A DNA stretch of 64,000 bases from Hansfordia pulvinata (GCA_006538405.1 BJKQ01000001.1:3286001-3350000), one strand, 5' to 3'; positions 12,903 through 25,547 are shown, numbered from the stretch's first letter. Notes: generated from the sequence alone by a model not told the origin. Translations and numbers: made by a program.

Positions 12903-12943
<41 letters not shown>
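12882..12943. repeat. Compound (CA)n-(CT)n-(TA)n microsatellite ending at a start codon
   Basis: Three consecutive dinucleotide tracts, CA, then CT, then TA, run without spacer and stop two to three bases before the ATG of the metalloprotease at 12944. The TA part would be the 5' UTR or a TATA-like promoter element. Its position makes length variation there potentially relevant to expression. Confidence 0.9.
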
Positions 12944-14432
12944 ATGCGCCCAATCACCCTCCTTTCGCCCGCGTGGCTGCTGCTAGCCTCCCTCGCCTCC
13001 GCCTCCGCCCCCGCGGCCCTCCGGCGCTGCGCGACCCCCGACCCGACCGAGTCCCAGCGGACGGCCACGCGCCAGCTGACCCGGACGCGCGCCTCCAAGC
13101 TGGCCGCCTCCGACGACGACGAGCAGCCCTTCACCGTCAACACCTGGTTCCACGTCATCGCGGCCTCCGAGTCGGTCGACGACGGCTACCTGACTGTAAG
13201 CCTTCTTTTTTTTTTTCTTATTTATTCATATAAAGACGAGAGATGAGAGTTGAAAAAAAAGAAAGAAAGAAAAAGACAGGAGGACAGAAAGAAAAGAGGG
13301 AAAGAAGGAAAGAATAAAAAAAAAACACTTACTGACAACGCCCAACAGCAAAAAATGATAGACGACCAGCTAGCGGTCCTGCAGGAGGAGTACGCGCCGC
13401 ACGGCATCAGCTTCAACCTGAGCGGGACCGACTGGACGGTCGACGCGTCCTGGGCCGACGACGGCGACGAGCTGGCGTACAAGCGCGCCCTTCGCAAGGG
13501 TCCTTACGCCGACCTCAACGTCTACTTCACCCGCAACGTCGCCCAGTACGTCTACGGCCGAAGCTACTTCCCCGAGGCCGGGGTCGCCGAGGGCGACGAC
13601 AAGTTCGCCCTCGACGGCTGCGTCGTCATCAGCTCCTCCGTCCCCGGGGGAGCCCTGGCGGGCGCCAACCTGGGCATCACCACGGTTCATGAGGTGAGTT
13701 GAGAGACGGCATTCGGCTGTTTTTTCCCTTTCTTTTTCTCCTCTCTCTCTCTCTCTCTTTCTCTGTTTTGGTCTTTGCAGGCCCAGAAGTGACTCCCGAG
13801 GCTAACATCAAACACCCCAGGTCGGCCATTGGCGTAAGTGAACTCTCCAACTGTCAAAGCGATGGGAAAGCGCGAGAGAAAACATGAATTTTTTTTCTCG
13901 CGCGCAGGGGAGGGAGGGAGAGAAGAGAGGGAAAATTAGAGTGAAAGACAGAAGCTGACGACAACTGAATAGTAAACCTCTACCACACCTTCCAGGGCGG
14001 CTGCTCCGGCGAGGGCGACCAGGTCGACGACACGCCGGCCGAGGTGTCGGCGTCGACGGGCTGCAAGGAGGGCCGCGACACGTGCGCCTCGGACCCGGGC
14101 GAGGACCCCATCCACAACTTCATGGATTACTCGGACGACTCGTGCCTGACCGAGTTCACCGCCGGCCAGAAGGCCCGCATGTACGCTTCGGTGAGTCTTC
14201 CCTCTTTCTTCTTCCTATTTTTTCTTCTTCTTTTTTTTTCCCCTCTTGTTCTATTTCCCCTCCTTCTTCTATTTCTTCCTCCTTCTTTCCCTACTCCCCT
14301 GTCCTTTCTCATCTCGGCGTGGACGGTGATAGGCCCCGGTACTGTCAGGGAGAAGGAGACAGAGAGACACGAAAAGAAACGGGAAATGCTGACCAGAATC
14401 CCCCTCTCTAGTGGTACGCCTATCGCCAATAA
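12944..14432 (+). CDS. Secreted zinc metalloprotease, M43/MEP1-like
   Basis: Five exons are proposed: 12944-13195, 13349-13693, 13821-13833, 13973-14190 and 14412-14432, giving 282 residues, the usual size of fungal extracellular M43B (MEP1, cytophagalysin-like) proteases. Residues 1 to about 22 form a signal peptide ending in an Ala/Ser-rich stretch; a prosegment follows. The zinc motif is split over three exons: HE (198-199) ends exon 2, VGHW lies in a 13-nt exon, and NLYH opens exon 4, giving HEVGHWLNLYH. Ligands would be H198, H202 and H208, with E199 catalytic. The Met-turn is in NFMDYS of exon 4, followed by several Cys and the family-typical WYAYR end. The usual Gly of the motif is Asn here (N205). 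The role is extracellular protein degradation. Splice sites are all GT-AG. The microexon is inferred, but phase and motif fit exactly. Confidence 0.85.
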
Positions 14433-15056
14433 ACTAGGTAACTCATGATAATTATAATGATAATGACAAAACAACGACGACGAGGGCCTCGCACCGGAGC
14501 AGGCTGCTGGGTGGCCAGCAAAGCACGTGATCGATCCAGCAACTGCTCTGTTGGAGAGAGGGGAGTTAATAGGTCCCCGCTATTCTGCACGTGGCTGGCT
14601 GCATACTTGACTTGGCATGGCGTTCACGGCTGGGGTTTCTTTTCTCAAGTGCGGTGCGTCTCACGTCTTGGTCGGACTTATCCCTGGAGCGAGGGCGCAG
14701 AATCGTCACTACTCCCTGAACGGCCGGAACACACACAAGTAATGACAAATTCCTTAATATGAATGATAAATACTACCACAACATACCATTCCCTTTACAG
14801 CTGCGGTGGGATCTTTCAAAGTTCTGTGGACAAGAACAAAATGTCTCGTCGCGACCAAAAAATCGCATCCTCCTCCCGGGGGGGGGATCCCAATAGCAGC
14901 TGGATCATCGTCGTCTTCGTCGGGCTTGACACCGACCGATTGGGACTGACCTGACCACCCTTTGGGGTCGGACAGGCACAGTTGACCCCTCTCTGCTGGG
15001 GAACCCGATGCTCTGGAGCTGCAAAGAGTCTGCAGAGTACGGGGCACCCGGGCTTC
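14433..15056. other. Convergent intergenic region, no gene recognised
   Basis: This 0.6-kb stretch lies between the 3' ends of the metalloprotease (+) and the bZIP gene (-). It should contain both terminators and 3' UTRs. I see no coding or RNA signal. Confidence 0.6.
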
Positions 15057-16752
15057 TCAGTCGGTGCTCATCGCCTGCGCCTTGGCGGCGAAGGCCTTGT
15101 CGAGCGCGTCGCGCAGCTCGAACTCCTCCATGACGGCCCCGAATCTGTGATGCGTATTCGCGTGAGCCACTCCATTCGTTTCCTCAAGACCGAGAAAAGA
15201 CAAGAGAAAGTCTTACCCGTAGCATTTCACCTTGTCCCGCAGGTCGTCGACGACACCCTGAATGTCGCCGGGGCTCAGCTCCCCCAGCCGCGGGTGGTTC
15301 ATGAGCACGCCCCAGGCCATGACGGGCGTGATCTCGCCCTCGAGGTTGAGCTTCTTGCTCAAGTCGAGCAGCTTGGCGAGGTCGTCGGTCGACAGCTCCC
15401 AGGTCGAACGGGCCGTACCACTGCTGGTCGCCGCCTCTGTCGTCGTTGTCGCCGCCGGGGCCCCATCGGCGGCAGGCGCCCTGAAGGTGGAGCCTCCAGC
15501 CAGCTCGGGAAACGGGCGCGGCGGGCATGAGGCCATGAGCGCGTGGCCGTTGAGGATGGCCCCGTCCGTGTCCTGCGCCGCGCCGAGGATGAAGGGCAGG
15601 TGGTCCATGCAAGGCCTCTCGAGACTGTAAGTTCGGGGCGGCCGGCGCGCAGAAAAAGAGCGGGAGGCAGAGCATTAGCAAAAGCAGGATCCAATGATCT
15701 CCTTGTCATGAGAGGACATGAAAGAAAAAATAGAGAAAAGAAATGTGCTGTGCCGTGGTCTTTCGCTTCTCTCTCTCGTTCTGCCCTCTCTCTGTCTTCC
15801 CACTTCTCGTCCTCGCTGTCTTTTTTTCTTCTACCTGCCTCTCTATTCTGTCTCGCTCTCTGGACCTTGCAGAGAGTGAGGGGAGGCAAGGTGAGATTGG
15901 GACGAAGGAAGACGGAGCGAGGCGCGCCGAGCGTCTTTCCACCTCTTCTCTCGCTCAACTTCAAATGTGCGGAGGCGACATATAAGCGGTCGAAGGGTGT
16001 TCGGGGTTCTCGTACGTCAAGACAAAGTCAATGCCGGCCTGGCTGTAGTCCAGGCAGTTGACCTGGGGGTCGGCCCAATGGCGCTGCTGGTGCGGCAGGC
16101 CTATCATGTGATGGGGGTGGCCGTGGCTGGTGGGCATCAGGACGGGCGGCGGGGCGGCGTGTGCGAGGACGAGGCCTGGCTGACGCTCCGGCTCACGGCG
16201 TAGCCGCCGTCCAGGGCCGAGGAGCCGTAGCCGAGGCCGTGCTGGTGCAGCATCAGCTTGAGCTGGCTGTTCTCCTCGGCCAGGCGCTCCTTGTCCTGCG
16301 TGACGGCCGTGAACGACTCGCGCAGGCGCAGGACCTCGTCCTCGAGCGCCTTGACGTAAAGTTCTTTGCGCTCGCGGTGCGTTCTATTTTCCGGAGAGAG
16401 AGATAGACAGAGTCAATTACCGTCGAATTCTCTTTTGGGGGGCCCTTTTGCTCGGGTGATAGCAGGAGTAAATGGAATGAGATATGCTTCTTGTGACTTA
16501 CCTCTGGGCTTGTCGGTTGAGCTCCTGGCGGCGGGTGAGGGCGGGCTTGGCGTCGGGCTTGGGCCCGCGGCGTTTGGGGACGGTGCCCTCGCGGGTGCTC
16601 TTCTTGCCGCCCAGCGACTTGAGCATGTCGCCGGGGCCGTCGCCGAGTCCGGGCAGCGGGCCGACGCTGTGGTGGTCGTAGCCGTCGTGGGACAGGGCGC
16701 GGTCGTAGCCGCTGCCGTCGTGCGAGGCGTAGGGCGAAGGGGTGGAAGCCAT
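15057..16752 (-). CDS. YAP-like fungal bZIP transcription factor (frame broken at one C run)
   Basis: Four exons on the minus strand are proposed: 16752-16502, 16383-16016, 15624-15217 and 15144-15057; introns are 118, 391 and 72 nt. The corrected protein would be about 371 residues. Exon 1 ends in the basic region: KRRGPKPD, then TRRQELNRQAQR, continued in exon 2 by THRERKELYVKALE. The NxxAQ signature (N79, A82, Q83) is that of fungal YAP/AP-1-type factors, and a leucine heptad repeat follows. The C-terminal block around DFVLTLERPCMDH and GHALMASCPP is conserved in this fungal bZIP subfamily and confirms the exon 2-3 junction. Within exon 2 the frame shifts at a four-base run (16151-16154, G on +). 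One added base joins the HTPP and PVLMPTSHG segments; as given, the frame hits a stop. No intron fits there. This is a nuclear DNA-binding regulator; its targets are unknown. Confidence 0.85.
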
Positions 16753-18406
16753 GGCGGCGCACAGGCTGAAGCTTGGCGTCTGGGGGGAGGCGGAGGAAAG
16801 AAAAAGGTCCCGAGGCCCTGGTAATGTATATAATAACAGACAGACAAACGGCAGGCCTTCCACGCGCTCGGGTCGGTGGCTTGGCCGGGGACTCGGCTGC
16901 TGCTGCTGCTGATGGCGGGCGAAGGAGATTCGGTAAGGGGAAAAAGGGTAGCAGGCGAATGGAGGGGGGCTGTGCTTGGGGGCGCGCGTCGGTTGGTCAA
17001 TGAATTCAGCTGCTGCAACGGCCGGCGTCTACCAGGCGAGTGCTACTAAGACGGCGGGCGGCGGCGGTGGGCCGGGCGCGTTAGGCGGTGGTAGCTGGAG
17101 CTGGACGACGGGGACCGGGGCCGGATTTCAAGGCTTGTCGTGTCGTGCCGTATCGAGCCGCGTCGTGTGAGGAAAACGGCGGCTCTTTGGTCGAGATTGA
17201 GAAAGGGTAGACACGTGCGTGAGGCAATCCACAAGTCGAGGGCGGGGATGGCTGCTACTATTTATTATATGATGCGAGATCGTGGGTGATGATGCCAAGC
17301 AACTAACAACGGTGCCTGGCGACGGGTGAGGTCTTATAGGAAAACGAGAGACGGACCTCGATTCGGACGGACGTGGGATCCATCATGGCAGACCCTTCGC
17401 ATGTGGTGGTGCCAGTGGTGAGCGTGGGTGAGCCGCCGTACGGACTACTCGTACTCGTCCCTGGACGGCGACGACGGAGTAAGAGTTAGCTGGCTAGTCG
17501 ACTCCTCCTCTCCTCCGGGTCGTGGCCATCTTGTACGAGTACCACGCGCGTGCCGTGGGTTAAGGTCTGGTCCAGTAGTAGCCCACCGACTAAGGTTAAA
17601 CAAGTGTATGTCGTAGGTGGTAGGTGGGTAAATGTAGTACCACAGGAAAAGCCGCCACAGACTGGGCGAGGCGGGATGAACGAGACGAGGACGAGGAGGA
17701 CGACTCGGTTCTGATCACCACACACCCGCACTCCCGTCCGCACGCACGCCCCGAAAGCGCCTTCCCCTTCCACGTCCACGAGAGCGCCTTCCATCGACGA
17801 CTGCCTCACTCGACTTCTCCGAGCCCCGGGCCCCACTAGGCCGCTTATGTCTATACCTAAGCCCACAATCTTAGGGCTACGAGTACTCAGGTAGGTATCA
17901 ATTCCAATGGAACCACACCTCCACCCATGAGTTGAGTAAAGGGACCTCACATCTGGGAGGTACCCCAAGGTACATACGAGTACCTTCTGTCTGTCTGCGC
18001 GGACCCCCCGACGTGTCTGACTTCCGCACGCCTTATGTATACCTCACGAACCGAAGTGCGGATGAGCACAACAGACACAGATGGACAGATCCGGGGACTG
18101 ACTACCTAGCCGTGGCGCATCAAGTTCCTATCTCCAGCTACTCGTACATGTAGCATCTACGGTGGGTAGTACAAGATGAGGCCGAGTCGGCCCCCACTGA
18201 TGAACAAGCTCCCTGGATCCGGCTCGAGAGCGGGACCCCAGTGCCCCGGCCTAAAATAGCACTGCCAATTGCCCCTGGGATGATTTGGAATTATTTCATT
18301 CTGCCCTGCTCACCACCGGCCCGTCATTCATCACCAATGAGCCCCAGCCCCGCATCTCTGGCCGCGTCGACAAGGATCGCAGACACCTAAAACTACCTAC
18401 CCGCAT

Positions 18407-18444
18407 ACGTTTACATCCGTACGTTTACATCCGTACGTGTACAT
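18407..18444. repeat. Short tandem repeat of a 14-base unit
   Basis: The unit TACGTTTACATCCG occurs twice head to tail, followed by a diverged partial third copy (TACGTGTACAT). It lies in intergenic DNA. Confidence 0.8.
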
Positions 18445-21400
18445 GGATTTTGTGCCAGAAGCAAAAGTCGTCCCCCCCAAGACCGGGACGAGTGATTGGT
18501 AAGAAAGTGAGGAGAGAGAGGGTGGGTGATGAGTGAGCGAGGAACTGGCAAACTCTACTACCTACAGTCAGTGGATGTATGTAGTGTAAGTCGAGGCACG
18601 AGATACTCATTAATCCACCTGCAACTACGAGTACACAGAGGGGAGGGGCTCCCGAGTGTCGTTTCGGTCTTTGCTCGGCGTGTGTCTATTCATCTTGAAA
18701 TGCGAACAGCCTTGGGGCGCACCACGTCCATCCGTGTACGTACGAGTAGGTCAGATTGCCGTTGCTCTCGAATTCCTCTCGTTGCTCTTGAATTGATCCT
18801 CCCGCCGGTATCGCCAAGCCCACTTGGAAGAATCCCGTGGGTGGGTGGGTGGGTACGGTACGTCCTGGCAAGATGACAGTCAGCCCTACGCACACAGAGA
18901 CACATGGATGCCCACACACACACACGCACACACACGCGCGCGCACCCCCAAGGCTCGGGTATCTTAGATGCCGGAGGTACTCGATACGTGAGGTACTCAT
19001 GCGTGGTAGGAGGTACCTGGGAATGGTGGTACGATTCGGGTTGAGCATCGACGGTCCAGGGTTTACCCGCACCCCAACTCGGCACCAGCTACTCGTCCAT
19101 AGCCTGCCTGTCTCTCTCTATAGCCACCTGCATCCAGGCGAGCCCTTTGCAGATACAGAGAGCCAGAGTCAGGGGGGCCGTACCGATCGCAGTCCGTTCT
19201 CTTCGCACCGGACGACATCTCGGCCGCGAGCAAACCCACGAACAGCGCCCTCGAGGTGCCATGTCTCCCACCTAGGTCCACTGGTTGGTGGGTGCCGCCT
19301 TCCTCACAGCTCGACACCGGACAGTGGCATGGGATTCTTCTTCTTCCTCTACTGGCACTCGCAGGCTTCGAGCAGATCCGCGGGGTCCTGTATAATAGCA
19401 CCTCGGTATGCCGGCCTCCACGCCCCCACGGACCGGAGGCTCGCAGCGGGGCCGAGTCACGACTCACAAGCACGACAGGTATAGCTCAAAAAAAAAAAAG
19501 CCCCCAAGAAAATAGAGGCTCGGACTAAACGAGTATTGCTTCCCTGCCCGATTGGAAGAGATAGCCACGTTCTTCTCCCTTGTTTTTTCACCGACGCTGC
19601 GCTCTCCGAATCTAGTGCGCCACGGGATTTTCGCCGAGGAGTCTAGTGCACACTCTCCACCCCCATCTTGAAAAGCAGCGACGTCTAAATGTAGGTATGG
19701 GGCATGCTGGCAACTGCGTGCGTTGCCCTCAGACTCTAGTCAGTCTTTGCCTCGCGCAGGCTAGTAGGTTGTGAGAAACCAGACCCCCCCCTCTTCCTCA
19801 TTTCGGGCGTTCCCCTCCCCATCCCTCTCCAGAAAGGAAGATGAATCGCAGAAGACTTGCTAATTTTAAGCCCCCGTGCCTGTAGACTCGGCACCACCCC
19901 TCCGAGATGGCGGGACGTTGTGGAGAGCGGCGCGCAGCCCTGTGACAAGAGAGTCGCCACCTGCTGCCCCTCGAGTCGTCAGGACTCAGGACACCATCCC
20001 GCAAGTCTCAAGCCTCATGTCGGGAGGGATATCATGCTCGGCTTCAGAGCCGGGAGAGCACGCTCCGCTGGCTTTGGATGTGAGCCCGGGCCTTTGCCTC
20101 GGTTACAGATCTCCAGTTCCCAAACTCCCACGTTCTTTGTCCGTGAAAGAGAACAAAAAAAAACCCCAAGAAATAAGTGGCTTGTTCTGCCGTGACCAAT
20201 TTGCGTACTACGCAAGCGTGGCAAAGGCGAGCAGCAGGAAGGAACACGGCAGCCAACCCACCCGGCATGTGCTCGTGCTCGTGGCCAATCGGGCATTCTT
20301 CTTCAGCCTTGTCTGGACCTTGGGCGGAGGCAACGTAGCCCACGCAGTTCTACCACGACTATTACTCTTGTTATTTTTCCTTTTTTTTCTCGGGGTAGAC
20401 AGGCGGGCCGGCGGCGGCGGCGTATCCTGGAGCATCGTACGAGTACCGTGTACGCGTACTTTCGCCCTGCCAGAATCTATCTGTTCCCTCGGAGGCGGGA
20501 GGGAGGACGAGTGGAAGGAAGCAAGCTAACTAGTACGACGAGAAAGATGCTATCGTGGGCTCCGCAGCGGAGCCCCCGCTCGGAACTTGTCAGCTATCAT
20601 TGGCCGCCCGGCGCGCAGACGATGCGCGCCTTGGACAGTGCCCCCGCCCCCAACGATCCCGCGGCCGTATAGTCCAGGCTGGCGCGCGCCGGGAGCCTGG
20701 CTCTCCTTGTGCCAGACGTCACAACACGACAGGAGGCTCTTCGACGTTTACGCACGCAGTCTAGTTTTTTGAAGTTTCTCTTTTGGAGGACGAACGGCAG
20801 CTTTACGCAACGACAGGGCACCCGCGGCAAAGGCCACGCGAGGCTTTGTGAGGCTCCGGAACTCGGATAGGGGCCCTTCTCAACGGCAACACCAGGGACT
20901 CGCAGTATGCCTGGGTACTATATATGGAGCTTCGCATTGGGTGGGGGTGATGGAGAACCTGTCAAGAATGGCCCAGGTCGTTTGGGGCAAGCTGGCTGAA
21001 AGCGGAAAGCCGGATCTGCCTTGTGGCCTCTGGGTTCACTCTCTGGACGGCGGAGCCGGGACGCCAGTCCAGAGTCGCGCCTCCATGCCCACCGCGCAGC
21101 CCGGAATCCTTCTAGATCGGCCATGTGGTGATCTGGAAGTGACGAGCACTCGTACACGCCCCCGGGTGGCGACCAGGCCGCATACGCCATAGCCTGGCTG
21201 GGTTGGGCAGGCTGCCGCCAGGACTATAATGACTGACTGGCAGGTAAAAGGCGACGAGCCAAGGCTCCGCGGGATAGCAGCGTCCAGGCGTGCCTCGGAG
21301 ATGTCGACACCCACGATGCATGCCCTGTCCCCACAACTTACAATTGCAATCACCTCATGCGCTCTCTGCGTGCGTTGGAGGGCCACACCTCCGTGCTGCT

Positions 21401-22877
21401 ATTCACTAAGGGAATCGCGGATGGGGCCACCCCAGCGGCCGTTTCCCCAGGATTGTTGGTGGCAGCTTGCAAGTGACTCAGGTCTGACTCCCTCAGGCCT
21501 CTGCTTGCCTCGATCCAAGAGTAGCCGTCAACAAAGACTCTCCCCAAGAGCAAGCTGATACGCCGCGTCTCGATGGCTTCGATCACAGCACGGGTTCGTG
21601 ACGAAGGGGCCCGGGGGCCCGGGCCTCCTTCGGCCACAATATCCTCGTCCGTCATTGAGGGCTGCGAGTGGGGGAAGCGGAGGCTCTCTCGGGTGGGACT
21701 CAGGACTCAGGAGCAGTGCAATAGCAAGCAGGTACGACTCACGAGCAGTGATGATAGTAAAGACGAGCTCCAGCCTCCCGCTCCCTCGACTATCCCGCAA
21801 GCGTCCCGACGCCATCGGCTTCTGCCCTAACCGTCGGGGGGCCGCACGTGCTGCACTGTGGCTCCATGGCACGCACGCCTCCGCGGAACCAGACCGCTGC
21901 CCTCTGCCGCCCAATGAGACAGACTGACGCTCGGCAGCAGTAGAATCACCGAGGCCGTGGCGAAACTGGGCCGTGGCAGAGAGGGGGGAGGTGAGAATGC
22001 TTGCATAGACCGGGCATAGCGTTGGCTGTGGGCACCCACCCTTTGAAAGCTAGTAGCCTTGCAGCCGCGGAACGCAGCCGAACCATCTGGCTAGCCTCTA
22101 GGCTCTATGTACGGAGTAGGTAGTCAGCTTGGTCGGTCTGCTGGGGGCTGCTCGGGGAACGCTCGGGATGAGCGAACCCTCGGCGAAGTCGCCTAACTTA
22201 GCTCAGGCTCGGCGAAGTTGGCAGATCGCCGAAGGGGGGTGGGCACTGGGAGGTGGACAATGGACAGCACACTCATCGTCACTCGGCGAGCCCAGGGCCG
22301 CCCGAGGCGATACTCGTAGATCTGGAGGCAGCGTGGGGCTATAACCGCTTCATCCGGCTCCCACGGGCACGGGCGCCTCTCTATATACACCCCAAATAGG
22401 CAATTTTGCTTCGGATAGGTTAGCTAGGGTAAGCTCTGCAAGAGAGAGATAGAGAGAGAGAGAGAGTCTACTCGTAGGTAGTCAGGCCGGCAGTTGGCCC
22501 TGCGGTGGCGCAGATCGGCCCGCCATATCGAGGGAGCATCATGTCAAATACCCAATACTCACAACGACCTAATCACAATCCACAATTTGGATGAGAGAAC
22601 ATCAAAGCCACCCCTCCCCTCCCCTCTCTCCGCGCCCCCTTTGTCATGGCAACTGGCTCCACGGCAGCAACGGCAGAGCTTGTGGCTGGGCGATGACCAA
22701 TTGCTGCCAAAGCCAACGCTGACGAGTCGGCCCAAACCAGCAGGACTGCCTCACGGCGTAGACGCCCGGATGACCCAGATAGTAGACGAGATGATGACCA
22801 CGGGTTCGCCCCGGGATCGGGAGCATCGTGGCCGCTGTTGGGCTTTGTCATGATCATCCCAAGCCTCTCGGTGGCGC

Positions 22878-22917
22878 TGCTCTGATCTGCTCTGATCTGC
22901 TCTGCTCTGCTCTGCTC
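22878..22917. repeat. Tandem TCTGC/TCTGATCTGC repeat
   Basis: Two copies of a CTCTGATCTG unit run into several copies of CTCTG. This is a simple slippage-type repeat in intergenic DNA. Confidence 0.8.
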
Positions 22918-25547
22918 GTTTCTGGCCCCAGCCTCGGCCCGAGTCTCGAAAGAATTTCCCACTCTCGGCGAACTCACGGCGACCGGCATCGCAGCAAGGG
23001 CCTGGATTGGGAAGTGAGCCGGTGACCCAGGCGGCGGCATGACAAATGCGGCTTACCAATCCACCCCATTGTGAGTTCATCGTTACTCCGTGTCGTCTCC
23101 GGCTGTCTTCTTCTGGCTCGTGCTCCGAGTTCCTCAATGGCATGCCCGTGCTGTGAGGTAAATATGGCGTGGTTAACTTCCAACTAGCAAGTCCCGTGAA
23201 GGATTTGGGTAGGATAGCATAGGGAGGACAGCTTGAGCAAATCGCGACTGCTATACTTGGAACCTATTTGTGTTGCATACCGCCTGCCGAAGTCCATTCT
23301 GGCATATGAGCCCGTTGCCCCAGCCCCTACATCCTCCCCTGTTCAGGACAGAGAGTCGATACCGGGGGCAACGAGGCCGGAATGACGAGTTACGGCGGCT
23401 ATCCGCGTTCCTGCGTCCTGCATTCTGATGGCAAAGGTCCAGGTGTCTGTCCTTGTCGCCGATGCTGGAACTTGAGTACCCACCTCGGACAAGATATTCC
23501 AGCCGCAAGGCACATCGCCTGACTCCCGAGAAGCACTGACACCCTCGATGATGAGTAAAGCGTGACTAACACGAGACAAGCCGCCATGAGAAAAGACGTG
23601 GTCAGCTCAGCGGTGCAGTGCCGCTTGTGGACACGATGATGCCGGCGCGCGCCCCGACTCTCCTCTCGAGACCTGCCAGGGATAAAAAAAAAAACAGAAA
23701 AAAGAAAAAAGAAAAAGGACTACGTGTACCCCTGGTGGGATCAGTCTGCCGAGGACTTCCTCTTCTTTCCTTTCAGGATCTGACCCCAGGAGTCTGTGCT
23801 CGCACCCCGGCACGCCTGGTAGAAGACGGATCAGCCACTATGCAGTAGAGTCGCGACGGCCTCGTCGTGTCGGCCGAGGGTGGAGTCGGCCTACTCGTAA
23901 GCTCCCGCCACACGCCAGCCCAGGCTCGTTTCGACCGGGGGAGAACCCAAGGCGGCGGCGGTAGCGCCGTGCCCGTCACGCCTATCGGGACCTGCTGGAG
24001 GCATGGCAGCTGGGCCTACTCGTACGCGGCGGCAGGAGGAGCTCGTGAGCGCGAGATTGCCTCCGCAGGCGTACCATAGGCCCCCCCTGGCAATGACAAT
24101 GGTAGAAGGAAGGATGATGGCCGGCCGGAATGCTTTGCTGCAGCCCCAACCGGGCCGCATCCTCGCTGGGCTCGGCGCAGATGGCTTCGGCTGGTCAACT
24201 ACGGTTCCATGATGGAAGTCATGTGCAGCTTTGCGAGCGCAAGTTCAGTGGGTGATGAGTGCGAGCATCCAGGTAGATTCTACGTGACTTACTTAGTACT
24301 TACTCACGCAGGTACGTGTGATCAGAGAACCCCTGGGCCCTGGCACGGCGGGGTGATTCCAAATCTTCTGGGCCCTCGCCGTCGCCGTCATGCGAGATGG
24401 GCCGCCATGGCGTTGGCTCATATTCTCCTTACTCCCTCCTGCCCTTTCCAACGAGATCGCCTTCGTCTTGGGCCATCTATTATTAGGCGTCTTGCAACCC
24501 AAGTTTTCTGGCAAAGCCACCGTGCCCCAAGCAGGGGGCGTATCTCGTGAAGTTGGCTGCTCTCTGCTCCCCAGGCCACCTTCTCAGTCGACATATCGCA
24601 TGCTAGAGCGCGCACTACTCAACTCTACCCTAAGTACGCGTACCTCAATGCATACATGTACTTTGTACGAGTATCATACTGATTCATATGCCGTACCAAC
24701 TATAGACTGTACGTAGCCGCGCCGGTGGTGTTGAATGATAGTGTTGGCCCGGGGCGCCATTCTGGGGTTAGCCCCTCCAAAAACTCTCAGTGGCGTCGTG
24801 TCGGGAACCGAAGTGAACAGGCCGTAAGTTACGGGGGCGGGGGCAGGTGCAGCACAGACGGGATCGATGCCAGTACCGTTCAGCCCGCTAGAGTACGGGC
24901 ACTTCAGCGTCCTTCGCCTGGCGGCCCGTAGCCTGGAGGTTCAGTGTTGGTACTCATGGAGTGCTGTTAGCGCGCTTCGGTCCCGTCAATGGTGACGTCG
25001 ACTCTGAGCCCGTAAGCCTCATCGATGTCCCTCCGCGCCTCCGTAACGGCGGCTGCCAGTCCGTCCAGCCTTAGAGTCACCAAACCTCCGGCGCCGAAGC
25101 ACCACCACTCGACCGCCGTCTTCTGCATCACAGCGGCCTCCCTCAGCAGCACCTCCCGACCCGCACGCAGCCGTATGCCAGCGCTCTATACTCCATGCCA
25201 CGAAGAGCCCCCCGCGCGTGAGCCCTCCTCGCTTCTATATCCGGAGCGGACCCAACGCGCTCTACCCGCAGTAGGCTAGCGACTTTTACTCTGCGGGAGC
25301 ACCGATCGACGCGAGCTTCCAGGAAACGACTTGCCCTCTTCAGGCTCGCCACCTCGCGACCATTTGCCTCGTTCCCCCCGTCCCTTCGAGCGGACGACGC
25401 GACATCGGGCCGGACAGGGAAACACTGCCTTTTTCCATCCCATTCATCAACCAGGTTGTCGCTCCACCACCACCACCGGTAGCAGCAGCAACAACAACGA
25501 CAGCATTTCCCGACCCTCGCAGCAACACCCTCCCCTTCCCTCACCCA

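Larger units (their letters stand above)
8510..12943. other. Intergenic region, microsatellite-rich
   Basis: No protein or RNA gene recognised over 4.4 kb. It contains G runs at 9148-9160 (13) and 9681-9698 (18), and a GAA tract (about 9699-9722) with a complementary TTC tract (about 9848-9866). Other simple repeats are CACAC-rich sequence (9950-9990), GGCAC tandem copies (about 10087-10112), T/C-rich tracts (10271-10310), a GA tract (about 11769-11803) and a GT tract (about 12643-12665). The octamer TACGAGTA/TACTCGTA occurs at 10876, 11366, 11425, 11431 and 12015. The distal end is the promoter of the metalloprotease gene. Confidence 0.6.
16753..25547. other. Long intergenic region, no gene recognised
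   Basis: Almost 8.8 kb without a recognisable gene on either strand. The first part is the promoter and 5' leader of the bZIP gene, which reads leftward. The region is notable for at least 16 copies of TACGAGTA/TACTCGTA (17446 to 24666). It also has a CA/CG dinucleotide tract (about 18903-18935), two and a half tandem copies of a 14-base unit (about 18407-18444), a TCTGC-type tandem repeat (about 22878-22917) and an AGAG tract (22441-22466). The last part should be the promoter of the acyltransferase. Genes broken by missing bases or long non-coding RNAs cannot be ruled out. Confidence 0.5.

Noticed and set aside
16141..16210. An intron instead of a frameshift in bZIP exon 2, using GTGAGC at the GCC codon
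   Set aside because: The acceptors that keep phase would leave introns of only about 10-17 nt, and the 70-nt option gives the wrong frame.
2903..16752. Secondary-metabolite gene cluster around the monooxygenase, permease, protease and bZIP
   Set aside because: No backbone enzyme (PKS, NRPS, terpene synthase) is present, and the genes are far apart with no shared pathway logic.
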